In this document: positions 26,166 to 38,638 of the stretch, piece after piece
Position numbering within the stretch: the stretch's first letter is position 1
Layout: every line of letters begins with the position of its first letter
The notes under the pieces: generated by a model
The model's input: only the letters and a program-made list of their open reading frames with translations
Told to the model about the DNA's origin: nothing
Database searches by the model: none
NCBI GenBank assembly: GCA_037074615.1
Contig: CM073545.1
Location: 15,642,001-15,706,000 of the forward strand
Reading direction: 5' to 3'
Source: Leucaena leucocephala
Taxonomy: Eukaryota > Streptophyta > Magnoliopsida > Fabales > Fabaceae
DNA: 64,000 bases
Position numbers and translations under genes: made by a program

Positions 26166-27212
26166 ATTTGTAATTAATTTTTTTTTAGTTGTGAAGGGAT
26201 AATGTCGAGAACAATTAAATCTAAGATTTTGTCATTTGGGGATCAAGTTACTTAATTATCCTATCTTTCATTATCTCAGCTCGTATGATAGCCGTGATAC
26301 ACATTGGTTTTGACAATTATGAATAAGTATTTAATCTTATTTATAAACATTAGAAAGTCTTATTATAATGAATTAACCAATTGAATCCATGCATGTCCTT
26401 GAGTCCAAGCAAATTTTTGTTTAATCTATCTATATATATAAAAAAGTTCACTACAGCTCGAACTATTGCTGAAAGAATTCTCGTAATTCTGTGTTTTGAG
26501 GTCTATTTCTCTTAATTTCGTGCTTCGAAAATCAGGTGTATATGGTAACTAGTTTTACCTTGGTTTGGATATGATATAATTAACTCAAAATATAATTAGA
26601 TAAGTAATTTTCTTATTATTATAAATAACTAAGATATTGATAAGTCCATATGAATTGGTAGTTAAATAGGTATAGGTTTTACGTTATATTTGATTAAATT
26701 TATAAATATTTTATACCTATTTAATTAATTTTTATATGTCTTCCTCCATATATATCCAATTATAAGATAAAATGATGAAATTTTCTTTCAGAATCTACTC
26801 ATATCTTTCTTTATCTCTGTTGTGTAGGTAAAAATTATAAAAAAAAAACAGCAGAAAAAAAAAGAAGAGAATGTGAGGGAGAAGCAGCTTGAAAGTTTCA
26901 AAAGGAAGACAATAAGATATATATATATATTCAAAAGGAAGAAAATAAGATATATATATATATATATATATATATGCGAACGTGTCCCCACTCCCAATAG
27001 ATATTTTGATTTAATCAAGGGTCGGGTATCCCAAAATCACTTTAGGCTTGTGACTAATTTGTTTCAAAGCTTAAAACATATCTCCTAACAAGTAAGCTTC
27101 GTATGATAAAATACAAGCTCTTATTTGGTGACAAAAGACAAAAATTGAGACATACATATGAAATCACATGGCTTAACAACAAAGCAAGCATACACGTGGC
27201 GCTTTAACTGTG

Positions 27213-27224
27213 GCACTATTTATT
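27213..27224 (-). terminator. Conserved 3' UTR poly(A) motif, gene D
   Basis: The complement reads aataaatagtgc. It lies 63 bp beyond the stop codon of gene D. The same 12-mer follows genes G, I, J, K and N. Confidence 0.6.
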
Positions 27225-27286
27225 CATATCATATATGGATGAGCATGATGAAGGGACGCAAGTAATTAATGTTGAGACTTCCACTT

Positions 27287-27694
27287 TTAACAGTAGTAGT
27301 AGCAGATGCAAGAACGTCCAGATCCACGAGGTTGACAATCTCCCGCATAAGCACCCTCGCTTTGGCAAGTATCTTCACATACAAAATTGTCTACGCAATA
27401 CCCAACAAATTTGCCACTAACTCGCTCACAGACTGCTGCTTCAACATTCTCTATATTAACACCAACAAACACAACAAGATTTGCCACATTACTTCGTAAG
27501 GACAGCTTTCTGATAAAATGTTAATTTCATAGCAAGTTATATAATTACTTCAAAATTTGCAAAGAGGTAATGGTGAAATCTCAAGTGGGTGTTTGGTGAC
27601 GGGTAAAATTGAACTAACCGTTGGGAGACGAAAGCAAGAGAGCAAAGCAGAGGAAGGCAATGAAGGAAGACAACTTGAGAAGGGAGGCAGCCAT
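27287..27694 (-). CDS. Plant defensin, 8-Cys, acidic (gene D)
   Basis: A predicted secreted defensin of 79 aa. Exon 1 is 27619-27694, encoding MAASLLKLSSFIAFLCFALL and SSPN, with donor gttagt. Exon 2 is 27287-27450. The phase-1 intron is 168 bp. Likely signal cleavage falls after NVEA. The mature part has eight cysteines in classical order: AVC, GYC, VCEDTC (C-x3-C), GDC, SCIC, and a C-terminal YYYC. It keeps the Glu-Gly-Ala loop (SEGA) seen in most of this family. It is net acidic, unlike typical membrane-active basic defensins. A TATA box (complement tataaat, 27771-27777) sits about 80 bp before the ATG. The leader shares gttgaaggtgat-type sequence with relatives. Confidence 0.9.
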
Positions 27695-28442
27695 AATGTC
27701 TGGTAATAATTAAGATTCGTATCAGACGAAGTTGAAGGTGATCGATGCAGGACTACACATCTCCATGCAGATTTATATGCAACTGTCTTCATGGGAATCT
27801 TCGCCTTTTCATAACATGGTCTGTTGTTTCTTCTCGTTGCCTACTACATTGGAAATGCCATCAGATGATGTCTATGAGACATGGTTTTGTATTGCAGTCG
27901 CTCGATCCTTTGGAAGTGGCCATATTGTCCATATATGCACGTTTTAATTGATGATAGTGGGATTCTGAATATCTTATTTTAATGCTTCTTTTGTCTTAAT
28001 TTGTTACTACTTACGATATACATGTGTTGCCTCTATCTTGTTGGAATATTACCTTACTGAAGCTGTGCGAATATTAACCTTGCAAACGAAGGTTATCCTG
28101 AGAGAACTTAACGTTCTCTTCTTTTTGTTATTTCCTTTGGAAACGGTTAGTTTGGAATCAGAAATAGAGGCCAAATTAAAGAATAACTTCTGCTGCCAAC
28201 AATTATACACATAACTCGTTTATTTTTAACAAAAGACATCAGGTATGGATAACTTTCCTTCATGGAAGAAAATGATCAGCCTTGTGGTGTAACCTTGAAA
28301 TCCAAATTTGAAGGTTCAACTTTGTGAATATAAATAAGAGCGATATATTAAATTAAACTTGGAAGCTCTTTGGTCGTCGTTTAATTAGCGAAGAATATCT
28401 TAATGTTTTTTCATACAAATTCTCTGCATTGCATGCGCTTTA

Positions 28443-29145
28443 GGTTTTGTTTGGTTCAACGAGGGAGGGTGGGGAAATATAGGTGAGGTTATAAGTTTTA
28501 TTTAGTTGGAGGGTAGGTAGGATAAAAGAGGTTAGATTTGTTGTTTGATTCATAAGAGAAAAGGAGGAAAGCTAATTATAAGTTGATAAATATATTATTA
28601 TCTTTTTATTTAAATTTTTTTCCATATGTTTTTACAATATTTACATCAGAATTATTATTATCTAAAATATGAATATTAGAAAACTTATTACATCATTTAT
28701 ATATGATAAAAATATTTTTATATGCACTTCAAAGCATGATTTCATTAATTTTAACATATTATCCCATTAATTTTAATACATTTTTAATATCTTATAAAAT
28801 TAAGAAATTAGAAAATATGAAAAAAAATGTTAACATTCTCCCATTAGTTTTATCTTATAAAATTAAGAAATTAGAAAATATGAAAAAAAATGTTAACATT
28901 CTCCCATTAGTTTTATAATTATAAGACATATAAATATATTTATAATATATACATACCATTTTTTGCCCATATACTTACCTTAAAATATATATTTTTGTAT
29001 TAATTCTATACAAGCTTAAATAAGATTAGAATAAAAAATTTTCACCCCTCTAAAACCCCCCAATTTTAGAAGGGAGGGGAGCAGAAAAAGACAAAATTTT
29101 AAACCTCCTCTCCCCTCCAAAACCTCCAATCAAACAATGCCTCAA
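28443..29145. mobile_element. hAT-like non-autonomous TIR element
   Basis: About 700 bp splits the duplicated upstream block of the defensin family. The left end reads ggttttgtttggtt. The complement of the right end reads ttgaggcattgtttgattgg, and a G-rich stretch follows inside both ends (gagggagggtgg; ttttggaggggagagg). Flanking gcgcttta (28435-28442) and gcacttta (29146-29153) could be an imperfect 8-bp target duplication. The uninterrupted paralogue near 26.03 kb reads gtgctttatggacttta, which supports an insertion. No coding capacity. Confidence 0.6.
28789..28914. repeat. Perfect 63-bp tandem duplication
   Basis: Two adjacent copies with a 63-bp period (28789-28851 and 28852-28914), each running from atcttataaaattaagaaat to the cccattagtttt end. 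I see no difference between copies. It lies inside the hAT-like element. Confidence 0.85.
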
Positions 29146-29837
29146 GCACTTTAGCCTTGGGTTGAACGCTGAGTATATACTATTAGCCTTCCCTTAATTT
29201 GATTCTTATTCTTTAGCTTTCACTTCGAAATACAAATGATGTTGTCTATAACTTTAACCAACTCCATTAATTTATATAAAATTATTATCATGTGCTTATA
29301 ATAAGTACTGGAGGAGTATTATATAAAAGTTGAGTATGGTTCAAACTATTGCTGGAAGAATTCTCGTAGTTATGTATTACTTCGGTCTCTATATCTCATG
29401 ATTTTTATACTAAAAAAATAGGTATATGAGGTAATTAGTTTAACTTGGTTTGGATATGATATAATTAATTGAAAATATAATTCTTTTATAATTACAATTA
29501 ACTATGATAAACATTATAAATGAATTTCATATCATATATTACCAAAAATTTATGATATTTATTTATTAATTTATCTATATATCACTTAACATAACAATCA
29601 GAATACACACACACACACACACTATGATCCTCATCCATTCTCTTCTCTAAATCAAATCTATGTTGAAATATACCTAATAAGGGCTCATATAATTGTTAAA
29701 AGAGTGAATTTGATTTGTTTTTCCTCTTCAGTAATTGAGTTAAACATAACACTTGTAGCTAGTAGAAGTCTAAGTTAACATTGAGACTAATTAATTAGGT
29801 GAAAGCAAAGGTTTATGAAACTAGTTAGGGATTAATT

Positions 29838-29984
29838 TTTTATACTATTTACTTGATCCTATTACTAGATATTTAGTTTTAGGGTTTGTGATTGTCCCCC
29901 CCAGTATAGTTATCTTCTCTAAGACTCAAACTTAAAATATAGAAGGATATAGTGAGGCTTTATATCGCTAGATTAACTCTATGT
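29838..29984 (-). repeat. SINE-like repeat, family 1
   Basis: Third copy of family 1, containing gatcctattactagatattt and a B-box-like agactcaaacttaaaatat. The right end is tRNA-like (complement agagttaatctagcgatata). Confidence 0.5.
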
Positions 29985-30512
29985 TGCTAGTTAGAGATTA
30001 GTTACTCTAGGTTGTTTTTTTATATATTAGTAGTTTATTAATCTAAGAAACTCCGTGTCCTTATTTTCACTTAATTAAGTATAATATAGATTGCTTAACA
30101 TAAATGAAAAATGGAACTTTAAATGCTTGAATATATCACCTTGTTTTATTCTTCATGGGAACGAGAATCTATCTACTCTTTATTTATTGATTCCAAACGT
30201 GCACTTGTATTATTCATATTTTGTGTGCATCAAATTTATTTATGTTACTATATTTTATCAAGAGACCCCCGTTGATTTTCTTTTACATTTTTGGGTTAAA
30301 TAATTTTTGAGAATAGAAATTTATTTTTGGTATATGAAGATTTGATAACAAGATCCGATAAATTTCCAACACTGGTACCCTTATGATAAAATACAAGTTT
30401 TTATTTGGTGGAGGACGACAAAAAAACAAAAACTCAGACACATGAAATCACATAACTTAACAAAGCATGCATGAAGGGATCACACAGGTAACTACTCTTG
30501 AGACATTCACTT

Positions 30513-30949
30513 TTAACTGTAGTAGTAGCAGATGCAAGAACGTTCGGATTCAAGAACTTGACAATCTCCGGAATAAGCACCATCGCCTTGGCAAGTATCT
30601 TAACACGCAAATCCCAACAAATCTAGCACTAGGTCTCTCACAATATGCTGCTGCTTCAACATTCTCTACATTAACACCAACAAACACAACAGATTTGGCA
30701 CATTACCTTGTAAGGAGAGCTTTATGATAAAATGTTAATTTCATAGCAAGTTATGCGAAATTATGTATGAAGAGTGTTGATATTAATATTGGGACAAAAT
30801 GTTACTTATTACTTCTTTGCAAAGAGGAAATGGTAAAAACACAAGTGGGTGTTTGGTGACGGGTAAAACTAACCGTTGGGATAGGAAAGCAAGAGAGCAA
30901 AGCAGAGGAAGGCAATGAAGGAAGACAACTTGAGAAGGGAGGCAGCCAT
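30513..30949 (-). pseudogene. Defensin pseudogene E (frameshift in mature exon)
   Basis: A near twin of gene D. The signal exon (30874-30949, 76 nt) differs from D by a single visible amino acid (S to Y) and has the same gttagt donor. The mature exon begins at 30665. After the second cysteine, 14 nt present in D are missing, which shifts the frame and removes cysteine 3. The later D-like sequence (SERSCICYYY in the old frame) continues to 30513, but its last cysteine codon has become Ser. Two independent lesions make function unlikely. The upstream block is shared with D. Confidence 0.85.
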
Positions 30950-31154
30950 AATGTCTGGTAATAATTAAGATTCGTATCAGACGAGAGAGGCTTGTTTAAT
31001 TTCGATGTGTGAGTTGAAGGGGATGCAGGACTATGTATCTCAGTATCTCCATACATATTTATATACAACTGTCTTCATGGGAATCTTTGCCTTTTCATAA
31101 CATGGTACGCTTCTTCTCGTTGCCTACGACGTTGGAAGTGTCGTCAGATGATGT

Positions 31155-31288
31155 TTATGAGACATGGTTGTGACATCTTCCCATAAGAGAACCCTCGGTT
31201 TGTCACATATTATCACACTCAAGATTGTCGATGCAATTCCCAATAAATCTGCCGCTTAGTGTCTCACAAATTGCTGCTTCAACATTCT
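31155..31288 (-). pseudogene. Orphan defensin mature exon F
   Basis: A mature exon with an intact acceptor (gcag before 31288) and D-like start ENVEAAICETLSGRF. The fourth cysteine position is a stop (TGA after NM). Beyond it QTEGSLMGRC is still readable, but the CxC end is gone. No signal exon is found in the expected upstream interval (31.3-31.8 kb). Confidence 0.75.
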
Positions 31289-31401
31289 CTGCATTAACAC
31301 CAACTAATGCAACACAACGTATATATTAGAGTTATATGGCCTCAACCTTATACGCATTTGATTTATCCTCTTATTACTCCACATGAGACTTAATCCATAC
31401 A

Positions 31402-31530
31402 TTTTTATACTATTTTCTAGATCATATTACTAAATATCTAATTTTGAGATTTGTGGTTCTTCGTCCCAACATAAGTGTCTCTTAGAGAGATCTAGTAGAG
31501 CCTCAGATCTCCAGATCAACTCTACGTGGG
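31402..31530 (-). repeat. SINE-like repeat, family 1
   Basis: Fourth copy of family 1 (gatcatattactaaatatct; right end complement agagttgatctggagatc). It lies just upstream of orphan exon F, where the missing signal exon would be expected. Confidence 0.45.
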
Positions 31531-31987
31531 TAAATCCATACACTTTAATACAATGCACATGTAAATATATGAATGTACTTTGTAAGGAGAGCTTTCTCAT
31601 AGAATTTTATTTAATGCTAAGTCAAATGGTAAAAAGTTCAAGTGAATGTTGGAAAGTCTTCATAACCTATAAATAAAGTCTTCATTTTTTTTTCTTATAT
31701 CTGTTGGAAAGTTAAAATTAGTGTCTACTTTTAGACTGTAACTAGTCAACGTGCATATTATATTGTGTCAAATATATGTTCTTTTCTTGAGGGAAAGGGT
31801 ATCGAATCAGGTATGGATAACTTTCCTTTATAAAAGGCACTGATCTGCCTTGTGCACATATAACCTTGAAATCCAACTTAGAAAGTTTAACTTTGTAAAA
31901 CTAACCAACAAGGCTTCAAATACCATCAATATAAGTAAGAGCGATATATATTTAACTGGGAACCTCTTCAGTCGTTTAGCAATTATG

Positions 31988-32745
31988 TGCGTGTTTAGAT
32001 TCCCTAAAAACCATGGTTTTATAAGGATTATAGCCCAAACCTTAGTTTAAAGAAATTTAAAAATAAATAACCCTATTTATTTACAAGTGTTTCTGGGTTA
32101 AATCATAGTTTTAGATAAACTCTGAGAATGCCTGTTGGATAGAAAAAAGTGCTTATGGGCATCAAGAGATCATTGTACACTTGATTTTTTGACACTCTCT
32201 CTCCTCTCTTCTCTAGCCATGGATCCTTTCTCTCCTCTCCCTCGTCTTCTCTTCCATCCTCCGTTGACAAAGCTTCCCAGGATGACATTGAAGCTTCGCT
32301 GTCACAGAGATTCTCGACTTCTATCACTCTCCTCTATGCTCTTCTTCTTTTGCCGGCAAGATCTGGAAGAGGGCTGACGGAGATCTAGGCGCACATTACT
32401 GTCATCGTATATGTTGTTGCCATCGTCTCCTGAGGTCTGACAGAGATGCTCGTCGTCGTTGCCTGAGGTTTGGAATCAATGAGGGAAGAAGAGGAAGGTG
32501 ATGAACAATGGCATCATAGAGAGGGCAGTAGAGATGGGAAGTGAGATGATGTGAATAGTGATGGTCAATAATTATTTTTTTTATCCCATACATTTTCTGG
32601 TAATTTACTAATTATAAAAGTCATTCTGATAATAACTATCTAAACATTCATTTATTTAGAACCATTTTTTTTATAAGTTCTTCTCCAAAAATACTTTAAT
32701 ATCATTTTTTTTACATAAACCCTTCTCCAAAAGTAAATCCAAACG
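31988..32745. mobile_element. Non-autonomous TIR-like element with GC-rich centre
   Basis: It interrupts the duplicated defensin upstream block. The left end gtgtttagatt and the complement of the right end cgtttggattt are imperfect inverted repeats. The right half shares ctgataataactatctaaa and tatttatttagaac with the element at 14.46 kb. The centre (32.2-32.55 kb) is CT-rich to GC-rich with short frames and no known domain. The uninterrupted paralogous sequence at 25.97 kb indicates insertion. Confidence 0.5.
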
Positions 32746-33876
32746 GGTCATATATATCTTAACGTTGGTTCATGCAATTCTCTGCATTGAATGTGCTTTA
32801 TCGACTTTAGCCTTGGGTTGAACCACGTGTATATACTATTAGCCTGTCCTTTGATTCTCTTAGATTCTTTCTTTCACTTCGAAAATACGAACTTCGTCAA
32901 TAACTTTGAATCCAGTTAATTGTACTTTCTTTTTCTGAATTATTAAAGTATTACAATGTCGAGATCAATTTAATGAATTTAATCAAATCTATAACTCTAG
33001 TTTTTCAGTTTTTTTTTTTAATTTTATCGAAGAAAAAGAAGAAACCCAGGGCTGGCCTTTTTGATACGGGAATCATTTGAATATCTGCACTGTCTCAATG
33101 TATATTCATTTTAGATTAGCAATTCTAACTTGTCTCATGATTTTTATTCATTACTATTACTTGTGTTATTATATATTGATTTAGCAGACTTTCAAGAAAT
33201 TTCTTTACTTCCAATGCAAAACTTGGGAACCATGGTATGGGTTAGCAGACCTTCTTGCTGCGACAATATATCTTTGTTTGATCATCATATACATGGGATT
33301 ATATATTACAATATACGAAAGCGACTGAATTATTGTATCTAATACAATATTTTTGTTCAGTTCAAAAAAATACAATATTTTCGTGAATCATAAGTTGATT
33401 TTCTTTTCAAAATAACATAATTGAGAAATATTTCAAAAATTGTAAACTTAATATAAATTCATGATATAATGATGTATAATATATATCTTTAGGTGAATCC
33501 GTATAGATTTAGATCGTAATATGAAAGAAGTAGCTGATTAGGTAAATGAACATTTGACAAGAAAATATAAATTTCAACGCTGGTACCTTTAAAATAAAGA
33601 TAACTTTTTATTTTTATTTTTTATATAACTATCTAACTAAATGAGATTTAAGTATTGTCGGGGCTAATTGAAAATAACTCTCAAAGGCGCTTTTTACATT
33701 AATATATACTCAAATTCAAAACTTCATACTTAACCGGTTAAAATACTTTCCATTATGACCAACGATTGAGGAAAAACGAATTTTTATTTGGTGGGGATAA
33801 TAAAAACAAGAAAACTCAGACACATGAAATCACGAGGCTTAACAAAGCAAACGGACTCGTTAGTGCTTCAACCGAG

Positions 33877-33888
33877 GCACTATTTATT
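33877..33888 (-). terminator. Conserved 3' UTR poly(A) motif, gene G
   Basis: The complement reads aataaatagtgc, the same 12-mer as after genes D, I, J, K and N, about 50 bp past the stop. Confidence 0.6.
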
Positions 33889-33937
33889 GATATATCATGT
33901 AGATGGGCATGATGATGAAGGTTGAGACTTTCACTTT

Positions 33938-34643
33938 TTAACAGTTGTAGTGGCAAAGGCAAATAAATCCAATATCACCATGGGGTTGACAGGATCCTGA
34001 AACACCACCCAGGTTTATGCATGCATTATTACATTGATCCCCGTCTGAGCAAGTCCCAATAAATCTGTCCTTTCCACAAGCTGCTTCAATATTTTCTATA
34101 TTCTCACGGACAAATATAATACAAAGTATTAACATCATATTAGAGTTTATATGAATTATATATACTTGAGGCCTCAAGCTTATATAATCACTCAACGTAT
34201 AGCTAGGACTTATTTATCCTAATATACTATTTCTCCTACTCTCTCATATTTTTTCTTCAAATTTGTTGATTATATTTCTTTCTTTCTTTTCTTAGAGTGC
34301 CTCTATGTGGGATTTAATGATTTAGATACTGTATTAGAGTTTTGTGTTAACTATACTTGAGACCTGTTTCATATTACACAATTACATACACTAATTTGGA
34401 TGGACTCACTTCAAGTTTATATTCATTTGATTTATTTTTTTCTAATCACTCATTGTGAGACTTTATTATATACACACTAATGCAATGCATGTAAATATAT
34501 GAATGTATTTTGTCGAGCTTTCTAAAAAAATAATATTTAATTGCTTGTTATACAAAAATAGACTGACCAGTGGGAGAGAGAACCAAAAGGGCAATGCAGA
34601 GGAAGGCAGTGAAGGAAGTCAACTTGAGAGGGGAGGCAGCCAT
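33938..34643 (-). CDS. Plant defensin, 8-Cys, acidic (gene G)
   Basis: A predicted secreted defensin of 77 aa. Exon 1 is 34568-34643 (MAASPLKLTSFTAFLCIALL..., donor gtcagt). Exon 2 is 33938-34095. The phase-1 intron is 472 bp. After ENIEA the mature domain has eight cysteines: AACGKDRFIGTC, QCNNAC (C-x3-C), GSC, ICLC, and a terminal NC. Cysteine 1 sits closer to the predicted cleavage site than in D, and the usual SEGA loop is replaced by NLGGVSG. The mature charge is acidic. The leader keeps gagttgaaggtgatgaagga (34698-34717) as in other members, with an AT-rich TATA region at 34.73-34.75 kb. It is the last gene of the 76-nt signal-exon clade. Confidence 0.9.
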
Positions 34644-35954
34644 GTCTGGTACTAGTTAAGATTAGTATCAGACCAAAGAGGCTTGTTTCCAGGTTCCGAG
34701 TTGAAGGTGATGAAGGACAATGATTCTGCATATATATATATATATATATATATAAACAATCAACGTGGAAATCTTCGCCTTTTCATAACATGGTCCGTTG
34801 TTTCTTGTCGTTGTTTAAAAGGTTGCAAGTTTCACGATCTCTGACGATATTTTTGAGAGATGGTTTTGTATTTCTCTAACTCCTTTCAAAGTGTCCATAA
34901 TGTCCTTATATGCATATTTTAAGTCATGATGGTGATGGGATTTTTGAGTATTTTAATGCGTCTTTTGTCTTTGTTACTACTCATTATATACCTGTTGGAA
35001 TCATACGTTACTGAAGCTGTGCGAATATTAACCATGCATGAAGGATATTCAGAGAGAAGGTTCTCTTCTTTTTGTTATTTCCTTTGAAAACGTTATCAGA
35101 AACAGAGGCCAAATAATAACTTCTGTGCTGTCAACAATGGATTCAGTCCGTTATGCACACAACTCATTCAGTTTTTTATATATTTGTTGGAAAGTTAAGA
35201 TTAGTGTCTAACGAAGTACATATTATTGTGTCAAATATAATATATATATATGTGTTCTGTCACGTCCCAAAATTTGAACCGTGACCGGCACAGAATATGA
35301 ATAAATTCACATTCCTTAAGCCTTAAACTTTAAATGAAACCTTTAAAGTAATAATCATAACATAATTTCAGTTTAAATGAAAAGGCAAATACTTTAATTC
35401 AAATTCAGATACTTCCTGAAATGATACGAAAACAACACTTTATCTATAAGTTAGGTGGAGCATCTAACCCTTTAGTAAAATAATACATGTATTTCAAAAA
35501 ATATAATTACTTCAAAAGTCGACGTGCCAAAACAATGGCTTCGGATCAAACGTGAGACTCTTCACTGCTCAGCTGGAGGAATAGGGTCAACTGCACTATC
35601 TGAAGCCAAATAATCTACTCGTGAATAACGTCCCAAAAATATAATTTGAAATGTAAAAATAATTAATTTCAGCATGTTTAAGTATAAATTATAATATCTC
35701 GTAACTCAATGTAATTATTTCAATAAACTTCATTTCATGAAAGTAAACACTTTATTTCATGAAAAATATTTCAAAGCAATCCTTTCAAATCAATCACTTT
35801 TTCGTAAGACTTCAACAATAATTGACTTTCAATATCTTTAAACATAAATCATATAGTTTCATAATTCAAAACGAATAACTCGGTAAACGTTTTCTTTTCA
35901 GAAAACTGCTTAAAGCAATCATTTCAAAATAACCATCTTTCCGTAGGACTTCAA

Positions 35955-36145
35955 CAGAACGAAACAGGCGTGGACACACAGTCCACGAGGGTAACTAACC
36001 AATTCGTCGTGACTCGAGGCCACGTAAAACAGGCGCAGGTATGAAACCCACGAAATACAGGCGCAGGTACAAGACCTATGAATAACAGGCGCGAGAATAA
36101 ATCCCACGAATAACAGGCGCGAGTACAAGACCCACGAATGTCCGT
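35955..36145. repeat. Short tandem repeats inside large element 1
   Basis: About five degenerate units of roughly 30 bp contain aacaggcg(c/t) and cccacgaa. The counterpart in element 2 (46.73-46.94 kb, inverted) carries ttattcgtggga(t) units and a 40-bp pair. They are internal repeats of the LTR-like family. Confidence 0.7.
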
Positions 36146-37294
36146 CGAGCTCGGGTATAACCATGGTGCACCAAGGACTAACAGTACTGTTATTAGTAAC
36201 CAGCGTTCTGTATTCCGTCCTTTAAAAACCTTTTAAACATGCATGGGGGCCATTTACATTCAATAATAACATTTTTCAATGCAACACTTCCTGTTAAAAC
36301 TATTCATAATCATGAAACTTTCCCCCATCATGAACATTTTCGATAAATCATCAAAACCCATTTTGTCAATCCATATGAACAAATCTACAATAATGAAATA
36401 TCTATTTTCAATATTTAAAATCATGAATTCATGTGCTTGCTTTTTCGTAAATCATGTTGAAATTAACATTTAACTAAAATGTCAAATAAACGTATAAAGC
36501 CATGAGTTCGAAATACTTTTCTCGTAATTCGTGCCAAATTTCACATTTAATAAATAGGTAAAAATTATTTTTCAAAATCTCAAAGTTAGGGACGTTATTC
36601 ACTCACCTGTAACGCTCCAATATAACTTACTCTTGCTCTCAGCTTCAGAATATCATTCTCCCTTTATTTCCCTAAATTCCCGAAAATAAAACATTAATAC
36701 TTAACTCAAATTTCAATTGCAATGGATATTATATCATACTTTTATTTTTCTATATATCTCAAGTGTGTTCATTCAGAAAAGTAGGATACTTGTCTACATA
36801 ACTACTTTCCTTCCAAACATTTAACATGCTTCACTAATTATTAAGCTCTAAGAACATTGTTGTTTTTATCACTTTTCTCAAACTCCATAGTCCATCATGA
36901 AATGCAATTTCTCCTTTATCCCAATTTCCTTTCATTTACCATAACCATACCAAGTAACATATATACTTACTAATACTTAAATATTCCAACAGTTTTTCTT
37001 ATTCTCTTTTCCCTTTTCTTTATAACACTTGAAATATGAAACCACAACCTTTATTTTGAAAATTTTTACAACTCTATAGCTATAATAAATTTCAGAAATC
37101 TCTACCAAATTTTATATTCTTTCATTCAGCACAACGCCCATACTTGAATAATTATTCCAAATATAAATCCAACATCTCACATCATGTAGACATATAATCA
37201 TCAATTTCTCTATACCCTTCAATTCCAACAATTAACTCCATTAGCTTTAGCTCAACTATTCTTTCCATAATAGATATCATACTTGCACACATCA

Positions 37295-37331
<37 letters not shown>

Positions 37332-38123
37332 AGCAACTTGAATATATATATATCCTTATTAACACTTTAATAGTCCAATAATTTCACATTATCATCTTCC
37401 CTAGTCAAATCTGAAATTTTAATCTTCTTTCTAATATCTCACATCCTGCAATTATATAATTGTCATTTTCCCTATACCCGTCAATTACTTCCCAATTTAC
37501 TTTTAGCTTAACCATTCTCACCCCAAACCCAAACCATCTCCTTATCCAAATCATCTTTACACGCATATATATACAACATATATATATATATACTTCAATT
37601 CGGTAACCACACATATGCACACACACAAACAGCAACAATACATATAAACAAAATGTCTAGCTCCATTTTCATCCTCTTCTTCCTTCTATTTCAATACCGC
37701 AAACACCTGCATAATTACACTCATCCTTCTCTCTCACATCCATTATATAGGTCCCATCTTCTTCTTCCTTTTTCCAACTAAAATAGAAAGCTACATGGCC
37801 ACAAAATTAGAACAATAGCCGTCAACAGAAAAGCTACAGCAATCACTCACACAGGCAACTCCACGGCCATAGCACGCACTCACATACTCATACACATAAA
37901 GCTTCAGGTGTAAACACATGCCACGGCACCCACATTCCAACCTCAGGGAACACTGATCGGCAGAGAAGGAAAAGAAAAGAGAAAGATCAATCTTAACTTA
38001 CACTAAAATGGCACCCAACTGGTAGGGCGACAAAGAACACCCAGCGGCCAAAGCTCTTGATCCAATTATGACAGAAATTTGCCGTGCAACTGATCGGAAC
38101 AGAGGAGGAATTCGATGTACTGT

Positions 38124-38638
38124 TGTGACATCCTTGGGTTGCAAAGCCTGGGATTAGTCCCACATCGGTTGGGAAGGAGAACGAAGCATGCCTTATAAGG
38201 TGTGTGGATACCTTCCCCCACAAGACGCGTTTTCGGGTTGAAAAGCCTGAGAAGCAAAACCCTGCTCTTGCTTGCGACTCCCAGGAGATGCTGGGCGTAG
38301 GTAAACAGGGACAATATCTTGTGGAAGGGTGCTGGGCTGGGCTGTCACAGATGGTATCAGAGCCGGACCTTGACCGATGGCCAGCGAGGACGCTGTGCCC
38401 CAAGGGGGGGATTGTGACATCCTTGGGTTGCAAAGCCTGGGATTAGTCCCACATTGGTTGGGAAGGAGAACGAAGCATGCCTTATAAGGTGTGTGGATAC
38501 CTTCCCCCACAAGACGCATTTTCGGGTTGAAAAGCCTGAGAAGCAAAACCCTGCTCTTGCTTGCGACTCCCAGGAGATGCTGGGCGTAGGTAAACAGGGA
38601 CAATATCTTGTGGAAGGGTGCTGGGCTGGGCTGTCACA
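38124..38638 (+). mobile_element. TRIM (miniature LTR retrotransposon), complete
   Basis: Two 226-bp direct LTRs (38124-38349 and 38413-38638) begin TGTGACATCC and end CTGTCACA. Directly inside the 5' LTR is the primer-binding site tggtatcagagc (38352-38363), which complements initiator tRNA-Met. Before the 3' LTR is a purine-rich tract, caaggggggga. The internal domain is only 63 bp. The target duplication ACTGT is perfect (38119-38123 and 38639-38643). The LTRs differ at only two positions that I can see (38166 C vs 38455 T; 38229 G vs 38518 A), both CpG-type transitions, so insertion was recent. It codes for nothing and must have been mobilised in trans. It is nested in the large element. 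Confidence 0.95.

Noticed and set aside
35955..36145. CRISPR-like repeat and spacer look
   Set aside because: Units are degenerate, contiguous and inside a plant retroelement; no prokaryotic context.
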